Origin: Tsuneonella deserti
Lineage (GTDB): Bacteria > Pseudomonadota > Alphaproteobacteria > Sphingomonadales > Sphingomonadaceae
Assembly: GCF_014644315.1 (NCBI RefSeq)
Contig: NZ_BMKL01000001.1
Span: forward strand, 2,057,001-2,121,000
Length of the DNA: 64,000 nt
Reading direction: 5' to 3'
This document shows positions 26,015-34,868 of this stretch, piece by piece (the first letter of the stretch is position 1; every line of letters starts with the position of its first letter). The translations under genes were made by a program, and so were the position numbers. Below the pieces are notes generated by a model, which was not told where the DNA came from, ran no database searches, and saw only the letters and a list, made by a program, of their open reading frames with translations.

Positions 26015-26035
26015 GCCAATGCCCCTCCCATTGGC
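26015..26035. repeat. Inverted repeat between cysQ and the TonB receptor gene
   Basis: GCCAATG and CATTGGC form a perfect 7-base inverted repeat around a 7-base spacer, 11 bases after the cysQ stop and 53 bases before the receptor ATG. No T-run follows, so it is not a good intrinsic terminator; an operator is possible. Confidence 0.4.
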
Positions 26036-26087
26036 GCCGGCTCTGGGGCAAGGGTCAAGCAGCTCCTACGTATCGAGAATAGCTTCC

Positions 26088-28124
26088 ATGTCCCCGCGCA
26101 CCGTGTCCGTCCGCCTGCTCGCCTGTATCGCTCCATGCGCGGTGCTCCCTGCTGCTCCGGCCGCGGCGCAAAGCGGAACGCAGAAGAGCGACGAGCCGGT
26201 CATAGTCGTCACCGGGGTTGGCCTCCCCGATACCCCCGCCATTCCTGCATACGACACCGTAGTCCTCACTCGCGATACGCTCGTTTCGACCGCATCTGGC
26301 CGGATCGAGGACGCACTCGGCTCGGTCGCTGGCTTCCAGCAGTTCCGCCGGTCGGACAGCCGCTCATCCAACCCCAGCGCGCAAGGGGTCACCCTTCGCG
26401 CGCTCGGCGGCAACGCGTCCAGCCGCGCACAGGTGCTGCTTGACGGGGTGCCGATGGCCGATCCGTTCTTTGGCTATATTCCGCTCAGCGCCATCGTACC
26501 CGAGCGCCTCGCCAGCGCGCGCGTCACGCGGGGCGGCGGTTCGGGCCCGTTCGGAGCGGGCGCGCTTGCGGGCACGATCGAGCTGACCAGCGCCGATGCC
26601 GATGCGCTCGGCCTCGTCAGCGGCCAACTGCTTGCAAGCGGCCGCGGCGATACCGAGGCCAGCGCGACGATTGCACGCAGGCTTGGGTCAGGTTTTGCCG
26701 TCCTGTCCGGTCGGTGGGATAGAGGCGACGGGTTCTGGACCACGCCTGCGGCGCAGCGGGTTCCGGCCAGCGTGCGCGCTGGGTACGATTCATGGTCAGT
26801 CCAGTTACGCGCGGCGGCGCCTCTCAACGATACGATCGAGTTGCAGGCACGCGGCCTGGCCTTCCACGATGTCCGGACGCTGCGCTTCGCCGGGGCGGAC
26901 ACGTCCATGGAAGGCAGCGACGCCTCCCTCCGGCTGGTCGGGCGCGGAGAGTGGCAGTTCGACCTGCTCGGCTACGTCCAGGCGCGAAACTTCACCAACG
27001 TGGTGGTCAGCTCCTCTTCCTTCGTGCCGACGCTCGACCAGCGGAACACGCCCGCCACCGGAATCGGCGGGAAGTTCGAGCTGCGCCCGCCGACCGGCGA
27101 GGCGAACGTCCTGCGGCTCGGCATCGATTACCGAAAATCGAGCGGAGAGCTGTTCGAGAACGCAATCAGCACGGTGACCGGAGCGATCACCCAGCGGCGC
27201 AATGCAGGCGGGGTCAACACCGACCTCGGCCTGTTCGCCGAAAACGATCTGACCCTTGGCATGGTGACTCTCACCGCGGGCGCCCGGGCCGATCGCTACA
27301 CCATCCGGGATGGCTTCTACGTCGCTCGCAACGCTGCCGGTCTGCCGGTGAGCGATTCTGCCTATCCCGACCGTTCGGGCTGGGAAGGATCATTCCGCGG
27401 GGGTGCGGTCGCCCGTCTGGGCGCCGGCCTGCGGCTGCGCGCGGCGGGCTACACAGGTCTGCGCCTGCCGACGCTCAACGAACTTTATCGCCCGTTCACG
27501 GTGTTCCCGGTGGTCACCCAGGCGAACGCCGCACTCCGCAATGAGCGGCTGGTGGGTTACGAGGCGGGCATAGACTATGCGCCTTCCCCCGCCGTGGACT
27601 TGTCGCTGACAGGGTTCGATAACCGGGTGAAGCACGCAGTCGCGAATGTAACGCTTGGACCGAACCTGCGCGAGCGGCAGAACATCGATGCGATCCATGC
27701 GCGCGGGATCGAAGCAAGCGCACAAGTGAGGCGGGCGCAGTTCAGCCTCGCCGGCTCCCTCGCCTATACCGATGCCGCAGCGCGCGGTTCAGGCGCAGCG
27801 GCGGCGCTTGACGGAAATCGGCCCGCCCAGACGCCGCGGTGGGCGGCCAGCAGCACATTGAGCTGGCGTCCGGCTGCCAATGCCGTCGTCGCCGCAACCC
27901 TGCGTCACGTCGGCGCGCAGTTTGAAGACGACCTGGAAACAGATGTACTTCCCGCAGCCACCACGATCGACCTTTTCGCGCAGGTACCGGTTGGCGGGCG
28001 ACTGGCGCTCGTACTGCGCGGCGAAAACCTGACCGATGAGACGGTCATCACGCGGAACCAGGGCGGCTCGATCGATCTGGGCGCGCCCCGCACTCTCTGG
28101 GCCGGGATCAAGCTGGGCCTATGA
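26088..28124 (+). CDS. TonB-dependent outer-membrane receptor
   Basis: A 678-residue receptor. ATG 26088 begins a signal peptide (SVRLLACIAPCAVLPAAPAAAQ), then a TonB box-like DEPVIVVTG, a plug domain (about residues 45-160: IEDALGSVAGFQQFRR, GVTLRALGGNASSRAQVLLDGVP, ARVTRGGGSGPFGAGALAGTIEL) and a long beta-barrel ending in a typical C-terminal strand (LGAPRTLWAGIKLGL). Ligand cannot be read from sequence. Its position 83 bases after the sulfate-assimilation operon suggests a sulfur source, while the nearby B12-dependent reductase leaves cobalamin as another option; both are guesses. Confidence 0.9.
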   Translation: MSPRTVSVRLLACIAPCAVLPAAPAAAQSGTQKSDEPVIVVTGVGLPDTPAIPAYDTVVLTRDTLVSTASGRIEDALGSVAGFQQFRRSDSRSSNPSAQGVTLRALGGNASSRAQVLLDGVPMADPFFGYIPLSAIVPERLASARVTRGGGSGPFGAGALAGTIELTSADADALGLVSGQLLASGRGDTEASATIARRLGSGFAVLSGRWDRGDGFWTTPAAQRVPASVRAGYDSWSVQLRAAAPLNDTIELQARGLAFHDVRTLRFAGADTSMEGSDASLRLVGRGEWQFDLLGYVQARNFTNVVVSSSSFVPTLDQRNTPATGIGGKFELRPPTGEANVLRLGIDYRKSSGELFENAISTVTGAITQRRNAGGVNTDLGLFAENDLTLGMVTLTAGARADRYTIRDGFYVARNAAGLPVSDSAYPDRSGWEGSFRGGAVARLGAGLRLRAAGYTGLRLPTLNELYRPFTVFPVVTQANAALRNERLVGYEAGIDYAPSPAVDLSLTGFDNRVKHAVANVTLGPNLRERQNIDAIHARGIEASAQVRRAQFSLAGSLAYTDAAARGSGAAAALDGNRPAQTPRWAASSTLSWRPAANAVVAATLRHVGAQFEDDLETDVLPAATTIDLFAQVPVGGRLALVLRGENLTDETVITRNQGGSIDLGAPRTLWAGIKLGL

Positions 28125-28169
28125 CAGCTCCCGCCGGCCCCATCGGCGCAATCCGCACGTTGGAGCCCC

Positions 28170-28802
28170 ATGTGTAACGATTACGAACGTCACATCGAAT
28201 GGAAAGCCTATTGCGAGGCGGTCGCCGCGGCGGGCCTCGGCATGCCGACCGATGCCGGCCCGGGGCAGGTCCCGCCGGCGGATGACGTTCGGGTCAACGA
28301 TTCCGCGCCGGTCATGCGCGCCCGCGGCAACGTTGTCGAACTTGCGACCATGCGCTGGGGCTTTACGCCACCCCGAGCAGGCGCGGCGCCGGTTTTCAAC
28401 TTCAAGTCGGAAGGCCGCAGCTTCGCCAACAGCAACCGCTGCCTGATCCCGGCGTCTGCTTTTTTCGAATTTACCGGAGCCAAGTCTCCCAAGAGCAAGT
28501 GGCGGTTCGCGCTTACCGAAGCCCCGGTGCTTGCGGTCGCGGGGTTGTGGCGGGAGGACGCCGCGGGCGCCGCGTTCACCATGCTGACGACCGCTCCCGG
28601 CCCGGACGTGGAACCGTTCCACGATCGGCAGATCGCCGTTCTGCCGGCAGGCGACTGGGCTGCGTGGCTCTATCTGGAGAGGCCGGAAGCCGAGCTCTTG
28701 CGGCCGCTTCCCGCAGGGTCGCTGACCGTAACCCTCGCCCGGCCAGGTCGGGAAGCGCCTGGGGCCGAGCTGCTCGATCTCACCACTCGCTCGGCGCCAT
28801 AG
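28170..28802 (+). CDS. SRAP family (YedK/HMCES-like) DNA abasic-site protein
   Basis: A 210-residue SOS-response-associated peptidase-like protein. After removal of Met, Cys2 (MCNDYE) would crosslink to abasic sites in single-stranded DNA. Conserved pieces are MRWGFTP, FNFKSEGRSFANSNRCLIPASAFFEF (cited here as FNFKSEGRSF and CLIPASAFFEF) and the active-site His in EPFHDRQIAVL. The second residue pair is Asn-Asp rather than the Gly-Arg of E. coli YedK. ATG 28170 has GGAG upstream. The 3' end overlaps the convergent PilZ gene by 23 bases. Confidence 0.9.
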   Translation: MCNDYERHIEWKAYCEAVAAAGLGMPTDAGPGQVPPADDVRVNDSAPVMRARGNVVELATMRWGFTPPRAGAAPVFNFKSEGRSFANSNRCLIPASAFFEFTGAKSPKSKWRFALTEAPVLAVAGLWREDAAGAAFTMLTTAPGPDVEPFHDRQIAVLPAGDWAAWLYLERPEAELLRPLPAGSLTVTLARPGREAPGAELLDLTTRSAP

Positions 28803-29142
28803 CCGACCGAAGGGGAACGGCGAACAAGCCACGGGTTTCGTGGTGGCCAAGCCAGGGATAGCGCTCCAGGTCGATCGGCGATCGAAACTGGAATCCCGCT
28901 TCGCCATCCTGGGACCAGCGAACGCGCGCACGCAAGATGCCGTGGCCCGGCAGCTCCGCACCAAGCCACAAACCCGGGCTTAGCTGGTGCGCACATTTGC
29001 CCATGAAACCCTGCGGGGACAGGTTTTCTATGTGCACCGGAACGACCTCGTCGCTGGGGAGCACCAGCGACGCCGCAAGGTTGACACCGACACGCGGATT
29101 CCGCGGCAAGAATCGTGGCGGCCGCTTGAGCGCAAGTACCAT
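28780..29142 (-). CDS. PilZ domain protein (first of two)
   Basis: A 120-residue single-domain protein. The PilZ pattern is seen as basic PRNPRVGVNL at the N-terminus and IENLSPQGFMG (the N/D-x-S-x2-G element), with RVRWSQDGEAGFQF at the end of the barrel. The basic motif is weaker than the RxxxR consensus, so binding of cyclic-di-GMP is uncertain. ATG 29142 is preferred because GGGAG lies six bases upstream; the ATG at 29148 touches that site directly. A second PilZ gene lies immediately upstream on the same strand. Confidence 0.8.
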   Translation of the reverse strand: MVLALKRPPRFLPRNPRVGVNLAASLVLPSDEVVPVHIENLSPQGFMGKCAHQLSPGLWLGAELPGHGILRARVRWSQDGEAGFQFRSPIDLERYPWLGHHETRGLFAVPLRSAMAPSEW

Positions 29143-29191
29143 GCTCATCTCCCGGCGACCTGTGTGAAGACGCGTCTTACCACCCAGAAGG

Positions 29192-29575
29192 TTAAGCGCA
29201 CATCGCCTCAGGGGGTTCGTATTCCGACATATCGGCCCAGCTTGATGCGGGCCTGGCGATCGCCGCGATCACCTCAGCCTCCTTTTCGCGGCTCAGCGGG
29301 TAGAGAAACTCGCATCCAACCGATGACGAGCCCTTCCAGCGGATTTTCGCCGGAAATGGTTCCATGCCGGGAATTCTCAGCCACAAGCTGTTCCCGACGG
29401 CGGCGAAGCTCAGGTGGGCGATCCTGAAACCGCTCGCCGAGATGTCGCACAGGAGTGCGTGGCCCCAGTTATCTCCCCCGCCTTTGACATCGACCACGAG
29501 CTCGCATTGCGTGCGCGGTGCCAGTCGCCTCCCGATCAGCTCACTTGGGTCCCGGGCATGGCTGGAATGGTTCAT
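29192..29575 (-). CDS. PilZ domain protein (second of two)
   Basis: A 127-residue PilZ protein with RRLAPRTQCELVVDV (the basic loop), LLCDISASGFRI (D-x-S-x2-G) and PAKIRWKGSSSVGCEFLYPL, a typical PilZ barrel end. It lies 49 bases upstream of the first PilZ gene on the same strand, so the pair probably arose by duplication and is co-transcribed. No partner domain is fused, and the output is unknown. Confidence 0.83.
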   Translation of the reverse strand: MNHSSHARDPSELIGRRLAPRTQCELVVDVKGGGDNWGHALLCDISASGFRIAHLSFAAVGNSLWLRIPGMEPFPAKIRWKGSSSVGCEFLYPLSREKEAEVIAAIARPASSWADMSEYEPPEAMCA

Positions 29576-29711
29576 AAGGCTGCGATCCTCTCACCGGGCA
29601 AAAATCCGCCCGTCGTGAGCCAGTTCCCTGTTAACTTTGAATTTTTCCTCCGCAGTCGGCGAACCATGCAATTGGGGTGGTCGCGTTAACCACGTGTCGT
29701 GCCGTCTTTCG

Positions 29712-30191
29712 TCAGGCCGGGGTTTCGCCTTTCTCATCAGGCGGTGTCAGGGCGGGCGAGTCGACGTCGGCTTCGCGGCAGGTTTCGAGCAACTCCTCCA
29801 CGGTCGCATCCGGGGTCGAAGGATCATCGGGCGCCGCTTTCTTGAGCACCTCGCGTTCCAGCGCCGATTTGATCTGGCCGATCTCGACATCCGTGAGATG
29901 CTCGATCCCGACGAAGCCGGTGCGCGCTTCGGCGACGGAGCGCAGGATCTCGTCCAGCTTGGTCTGGATTGCCGCGCCATCGCGGTTCTGACTGTTCTGG
30001 ATCAGAAACACGGCGAGAAAGGTCAGCACGGTGGTTCCCGTGTTAATCACGAGCTGCCAGGTGTCCGAATAGTTGAAGATCGGCCCGGTCGCTGCCCAGA
30101 CCACGCACGCAAGGGTAGACAGCAGGAAGGCCATCGGGTGACCCATGAGATAGGCGCTGCGCGATGCGATGCCCGCGAAGAAGCGCTGCAT
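29712..30191 (-). CDS. Low-affinity iron permease family protein
   Basis: A 159-residue protein of the PF04120-type family. Two or three N-terminal hydrophobic segments are seen (PMAFLLSTLACVVWAATGP, TWQLVINTGTTVLTFLAVFLI), followed by the family stretch QNSQNRDGAAIQTKLDEILRS. The C-terminal 60 residues are acidic and soluble. In bacteria the iron-transport function of this family is not established. ATG 30191 has GGAG seven bases upstream. The 136 bases between it and the PilZ gene contain only short imperfect repeats. Confidence 0.85.
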   Translation of the reverse strand: MQRFFAGIASRSAYLMGHPMAFLLSTLACVVWAATGPIFNYSDTWQLVINTGTTVLTFLAVFLIQNSQNRDGAAIQTKLDEILRSVAEARTGFVGIEHLTDVEIGQIKSALEREVLKKAAPDDPSTPDATVEELLETCREADVDSPALTPPDEKGETPA

Positions 30192-30373
30192 TGACGGTCT
30201 CCGAAATTTTGCCGCTGTTCCCCCGGATCGGCGATTCGACTAACAACGGATAATTTCGGCGTCCGGATTTTGTTCCGGGGCCGCCGGTCCCTGCAGGCTG
30301 GGAATGCGACGGCGAGGGGCGCTACGGACGCTTTCCCAATGTCGGCTAACCCCCGGCCACCCTCGGGTCAGCG

Positions 30374-32179
30374 TCAGCCGAAGGCGAGCCCTTCGAATGC
30401 TCCCGATCTGCGCCACGCGTCGATGTGGGCGAAGTAGCCGAGCGCACCGCCGGGATGTCCGACGAACAGCGGTGCCTCGTCGCCCCATCCCGCCCCTTCG
30501 TTGTTGTAGTATCCGGGCGTGCACTCAGTGCCACCGATCGCCCTCGCCGGTGCGGTGGCGAGGAGGTCCAGCCATGCCTGTTCGGCCTCCGCCGTGGGCT
30601 CGACCGTCGCGGCATGACGTCGCTCTGCTTCACCGACGACCGCCGCGATCGTATCGGCATGGTCGACGATGTTGTGCGGCACGTTGGCGATGAAGTTCGC
30701 CGCCTGCGCGGGCTGGACCATGAACAGGTTGGGGAACCCGCGAATGTGGAGCCCGTGGAGGGTGCGCATCCCCTTCCCCCAGTACCCTGACAGAGTTTGC
30801 CCTTCGCGTCCCACGGCATCGAAGCCCGCGCGCGCGACGTAATCGGTCGAGACCTCGAAGCCCGAGGCGTAGACGATGCAATCCGCCTCGTATTCGACGC
30901 CGTTCGCCACCACGCCGTTTTCGGTGATCCGCTCGACTCCCTTTCCCCCGGTGTCGATCAGCCGCGTCCCGGGTTGGTTGAACGCCTGAAGGTACTCGTC
31001 GTGGAAGCACGGACGCTTGCACAGCTGGCGGTACCAGGCCTTGAGATGCTCGGCGGTCTCGGGATCATCGACGAGCTCTTCGGCGCGGCGGCGGATCTGC
31101 TCCATCTTTTCGAAATCGGCATCCTCGAACGCAGCCATCATGGTCTGTGGCGTCCACTCCGACGGCGGCACTTCCCGCAAGTTGGCGCGCATCCGCTTGG
31201 CGAGGTCGGTCCAGCCGTCGTTGACCAGGTCCTCGTTCGGGAAACCGGCCCCCAGGTTGGCAGCGAAGTTGTCCTGCCACTTGCGCTGCCAGCCCTCGCC
31301 CGCGACTTGCGCAAACCAGTCGGGATCGATGGGCCCGTTGTCTCGCCGGTCGACCGAGGACGGGGTGCGCTGGAATACCAGCAGCTCCTTCGCATCGCGC
31401 GCGAGGTGGGGCACGCACTGCACCGCGGTGGCGCCGGTTCCGATGATGGCCACGCGCTTGTCGGCCAGCCCGGTCATCGGCGCGCCTTCGGGGTTGCCGC
31501 CGGTATATGCATAGTCCCAGCGGCTGGTGTGGAAACTCTTGCCCTTGAACTTCTCGATCCCGGCAAGTCCGGGCAGCTTCGCGACGTGGAGCGGACCGGT
31601 TCCCATGCCTACATACTTTGCCGTGAACGCATCGCCGCGGTTGGTGCGGACGACCCAGACCTTGCGATCCTCGTCCCACTCGAGCCCCGTCACCTCGGTA
31701 TGGAACAAAGCCTTTCCATAGAGCCCGAAAGTCTCGCCGATGCGCGAGCAGTGATCGCGGATTTCCGGAGCGTGGGCATATTTCTCGCTCGGCCGGTGGC
31801 CGGTCTCCTCCAGCAGCGGCATGTAGATCATCGAGGCGGTGTCGCACTGCGCCCCGGGATAACGGTTCCAGTACCAGGTACCGCCGAAATCTCCGCCTTT
31901 CTCGACGATCCGGACGTCGTCGATGCCGGCCTGCTTCAGCCGCGCACCGACCACCAGGCCGGCAAATCCCCCGCCGATGAAGGCGAAGGTTACGTGATCG
32001 GTGACCGGATCGCGCGGGACCAGCGGCGTGTAGGGATCAGTGGCAAGATCCGCGAACTCGGTTTCGAGGCGGATGTACTGCGCCGAACCTTCGGGCCGAA
32101 TGCGCTTGTCACGCTCCTCGGCGTATTTGCGCTTGAGAGCTTCCTTGTCGATCGTCAGAGCGCCTGCGGGCATGTTCAT
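30374..32179 (-). CDS. Flavin monooxygenase, Baeyer-Villiger type
   Basis: A 601-residue FAD- and NADPH-dependent monooxygenase. The first Rossmann motif is FIGGGFAGLVVGARL (about residue 68), the second VAIIGTGATAVQCVP (about 240). The fingerprint FKGKSFHTSRWDY fits the type I Baeyer-Villiger signature F-x-G-x3-H-x3-W-P/D. Such enzymes turn ketones into esters or lactones; the natural substrate is unknown. An N-terminal extension of about 60 residues precedes the FAD motif, as in the cyclododecanone/phenylacetone group. ATG 32179 has GGGAGAG upstream; another in-frame ATG lies six bases further. The 182 bases downstream hold nothing recognised. Confidence 0.9.
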   Translation of the reverse strand: MNMPAGALTIDKEALKRKYAEERDKRIRPEGSAQYIRLETEFADLATDPYTPLVPRDPVTDHVTFAFIGGGFAGLVVGARLKQAGIDDVRIVEKGGDFGGTWYWNRYPGAQCDTASMIYMPLLEETGHRPSEKYAHAPEIRDHCSRIGETFGLYGKALFHTEVTGLEWDEDRKVWVVRTNRGDAFTAKYVGMGTGPLHVAKLPGLAGIEKFKGKSFHTSRWDYAYTGGNPEGAPMTGLADKRVAIIGTGATAVQCVPHLARDAKELLVFQRTPSSVDRRDNGPIDPDWFAQVAGEGWQRKWQDNFAANLGAGFPNEDLVNDGWTDLAKRMRANLREVPPSEWTPQTMMAAFEDADFEKMEQIRRRAEELVDDPETAEHLKAWYRQLCKRPCFHDEYLQAFNQPGTRLIDTGGKGVERITENGVVANGVEYEADCIVYASGFEVSTDYVARAGFDAVGREGQTLSGYWGKGMRTLHGLHIRGFPNLFMVQPAQAANFIANVPHNIVDHADTIAAVVGEAERRHAATVEPTAEAEQAWLDLLATAPARAIGGTECTPGYYNNEGAGWGDEAPLFVGHPGGALGYFAHIDAWRRSGAFEGLAFG

Positions 32180-32324
32180 CGAATATCTCTCCCGGCCGTT
32201 TTCCCGGCTTCGGTATGAGATTGTCGCATACCCGCGCTTGGCGCAAGCACCCAGAGAGAGCGGAAGCCTCGGCCTCGCCGAGCAGCGCATCTTTCTAACG
32301 TGCGGTATGCCGCCGGCGATAAGC

Positions 32325-34868
32325 TCATCGCCTCAGCCGGTCGACATGCTGATAGTATACTCGCTTGGTAACCTCGGTGGCGGCGGCGTAGCCGGCGACG
32401 ATGGCCACCGCGCATGCCAGCAGTAGCAACGACGGTCTTGCGAAGCCGAACAATGCATCGAAGCCCGGCACGAACGGGACGGCCAGTCCGACCCCCATCA
32501 GGACAGCCGTCGTCCACAGCAGGATCTTGCTCGGCAGGCTGCGGAAGCAGGACCGTTGGGTGCGCAAGATCAATACCACGACCAGTTCGGTCTGCAGCGA
32601 GATGACGAACCACATGGTCTGAAACAGCCCTGCATCGGTGTGGAAGAGCGACCGGAGAATCACGAACGTCAGGAGATCGAACAGCGAACTTACGCAGCCG
32701 AACACGATCATGAACCGCTGGATGCTTCTGACGCTCCACCGCTGGGGCACCCTCAGGTGTTCGCGGTCGACGTTGTCGGTGGAGATCGTGATCGACGGAA
32801 TGTCGGACAGGAAGTTGTTGAGGAGGATCTGCTTGGGCAGCAAGGGCAGGAAAGGCAGCAGCGGGGTCGCCAGCGCCATGCTGATCATGTTGCCGAAGTT
32901 GGCGCTGGTCGTGATGGCGATGTACTTGAGCGTGTTGGCAAAGGTCCTCCGTCCGTCGAGCACGCCCTTGCGCAGCACGTCGAGATCGCGCCGCAGCAAA
33001 ACGATATCGGCGCTTTCGCGCGCGACATCGACAGCGGTGTCGACCGAAATCCCCACGTCCGCCAGTCGCAACGCGGGAGCATCGTTGATCCCGTCGCCCA
33101 TGTAGCCGACCGCGTGCCCGGCTTCCTGCAGGGCGCGGATAATGCGCTCCTTCTGCTGCGGATCGATTTCGGCGAAAATGGCGGTCGCGCCCACCCGGTG
33201 GCGCAGCGCATCGTTCGACATCCGGGACAGCTGGTCACCGGTGAGGATGGCTTCCGGGTCGATTCCGATCCCGGAGGCGACGTGAGCGGTGACATGGCGG
33301 TTGTCCCCGCTGATGATCTTGATCCCGATGCCAAGCTTTGCGAGCTCCGCTATGGTCTGCGCTATCCCGGGCTTGGGAGGATCGAGAAACAGCAGCAGAC
33401 CGAGGAGAACCATTCCCGCTTCTTCGTCCCGGTTTATCCGTTCGCCTTCGATGTCCGGCCGGTTAGCCAGCGCCAGGACGCGGAAGCCGGCTTCGCTCTT
33501 TTCCCTGAACTGTCTCTCGATCCGCGCGCGGGATTCCGCAGTAAGGGCCTGGTCCTCCTGCCCCGCGCGATAGCGATCGCAGATCGCCATGACTTCCGCG
33601 AAGGCTCCCTTGGTGATGATCCGGCGGCGTGCTTCGCCCTCGCCCTCCTCGACCAGGATGCTGAGCCGCCGCCTTTCGAAATCGTACGGAATCTCGTCGC
33701 GTTTGCGGCTGGAACCGATCGCAACGCCGGCGCTCGTTCCGGCCGCCACGATGGCGTCGTCGAGAGGGTTGGCCATGCCCGACTCGAACGAGGAATTGAG
33801 GAAGGCGTCGCGCAGCACCTCCGCCGAAGGCGCACCCTCCAGGTCGATGGCGCTGTCGAGCCTGGCCACGCCGAGCGTGAGAGTACCGGTCTTGTCGGTG
33901 CACAGGACATCCATGCTGCCGAGGTTCTCGATCGCATCGAGCCGCCGCACGATAACGCCACCCGCAGCGAGGTGGCGGGCGCCCGCCGCGAGAGTGACGC
34001 TGATGATGGCAGGAAGCAGCTCGGGCGACAGGCCCACCGCAAGAGCGACCGAGAACAGCAGCGAATCCACCACCGGACGGCCGAGCATCTGGTTGATCGT
34101 CAATACCGCGAGGACAATCAGGATCATCACGCGCATCAGCATGACGCCGAACTTGCGCACGCCGCGCTCGAATTCGGTAACCCCGTCCGCCGCGCCGACT
34201 TCGGCGGCAATCCTGCCGAACTGGGTTTTCTTGCCCGTGAGGAAGACGAGCATCCGGGCGGACCCGCTGCGAAGCGAAGATCCGGTGAAGAGGGCGTTCG
34301 GCCGCGCGGCGACGGGCGCGTCCGCCGCGGCGATGCCGGGCCGTTTCTCCACCGGCACCGATTCACCGGTCAGGACAGCTTCGGTAACCATGCAATCGCG
34401 CGCATCGAGCAGCAGGCCGTCGGCGGGAACCAGATTGCCGGCCGAGAGCAGGACGATGTCACCGGCAACCAGATCGCGCGCCGGAATATCGACAGTGGTC
34501 CCAGCGCGGACAACCCGTGCTTTCAACGCAAGACGGTCTTTCAAGGCGGCCACCGCCTTGGTCGCGCGAAACTCTTGGGTGAAGCTCAGGAGCGCGCTGC
34601 CCCCAACGATCGTAAGGATGATCGTCGCATCCAGCCCTTGCCTCAGCACGAGCGAGATCGCGGCGCCAAAGACAAGGATCAGCGCCAGCGGGCTTTCGAA
34701 CTGGCGCAACAGCAGCTTGATTGCCGACTGCCGTCCCGTTTCCTCAACGCTGTTGGGGCCGTCCCGCTCGAGCCGGGCCGCTGCGACCGCATGGTGCAAT
34801 CCCTCAGGGCTGCTGCCCGCCGCGGCCAGGGCATCGCTCGCCGAGAGGCTCCAGAACGGCTGGATCAT
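32325..34868 (-). CDS. mgtA: Magnesium-importing P-type ATPase, MgtA/MgtB-like
   Basis: An 847-residue P-type ATPase. Visible are LTGESVPVEKRP (actuator), the phosphorylation motif MDVLCTDKTGTLTLG, and the hinge YMGDGINDAPALRLADVGIS followed by VDTAVDVARESADIVLL, which is the MgtA/B-specific pattern. Ten membrane segments fit, with NFGNMISMA in the ion-binding M5 to M6 region. It is slightly shorter than E. coli MgtA (898). ATG 34868 overlaps the stop of the upstream UPF0104 gene (ATGA), so the two were evolved as a translationally coupled pair. No Mg2+ riboswitch-like leader is possible in that overlap. Confidence 0.92.
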   Translation of the reverse strand: MIQPFWSLSASDALAAAGSSPEGLHHAVAAARLERDGPNSVEETGRQSAIKLLLRQFESPLALILVFGAAISLVLRQGLDATIILTIVGGSALLSFTQEFRATKAVAALKDRLALKARVVRAGTTVDIPARDLVAGDIVLLSAGNLVPADGLLLDARDCMVTEAVLTGESVPVEKRPGIAAADAPVAARPNALFTGSSLRSGSARMLVFLTGKKTQFGRIAAEVGAADGVTEFERGVRKFGVMLMRVMILIVLAVLTINQMLGRPVVDSLLFSVALAVGLSPELLPAIISVTLAAGARHLAAGGVIVRRLDAIENLGSMDVLCTDKTGTLTLGVARLDSAIDLEGAPSAEVLRDAFLNSSFESGMANPLDDAIVAAGTSAGVAIGSSRKRDEIPYDFERRRLSILVEEGEGEARRRIITKGAFAEVMAICDRYRAGQEDQALTAESRARIERQFREKSEAGFRVLALANRPDIEGERINRDEEAGMVLLGLLLFLDPPKPGIAQTIAELAKLGIGIKIISGDNRHVTAHVASGIGIDPEAILTGDQLSRMSNDALRHRVGATAIFAEIDPQQKERIIRALQEAGHAVGYMGDGINDAPALRLADVGISVDTAVDVARESADIVLLRRDLDVLRKGVLDGRRTFANTLKYIAITTSANFGNMISMALATPLLPFLPLLPKQILLNNFLSDIPSITISTDNVDREHLRVPQRWSVRSIQRFMIVFGCVSSLFDLLTFVILRSLFHTDAGLFQTMWFVISLQTELVVVLILRTQRSCFRSLPSKILLWTTAVLMGVGLAVPFVPGFDALFGFARPSLLLLACAVAIVAGYAAATEVTKRVYYQHVDRLRR

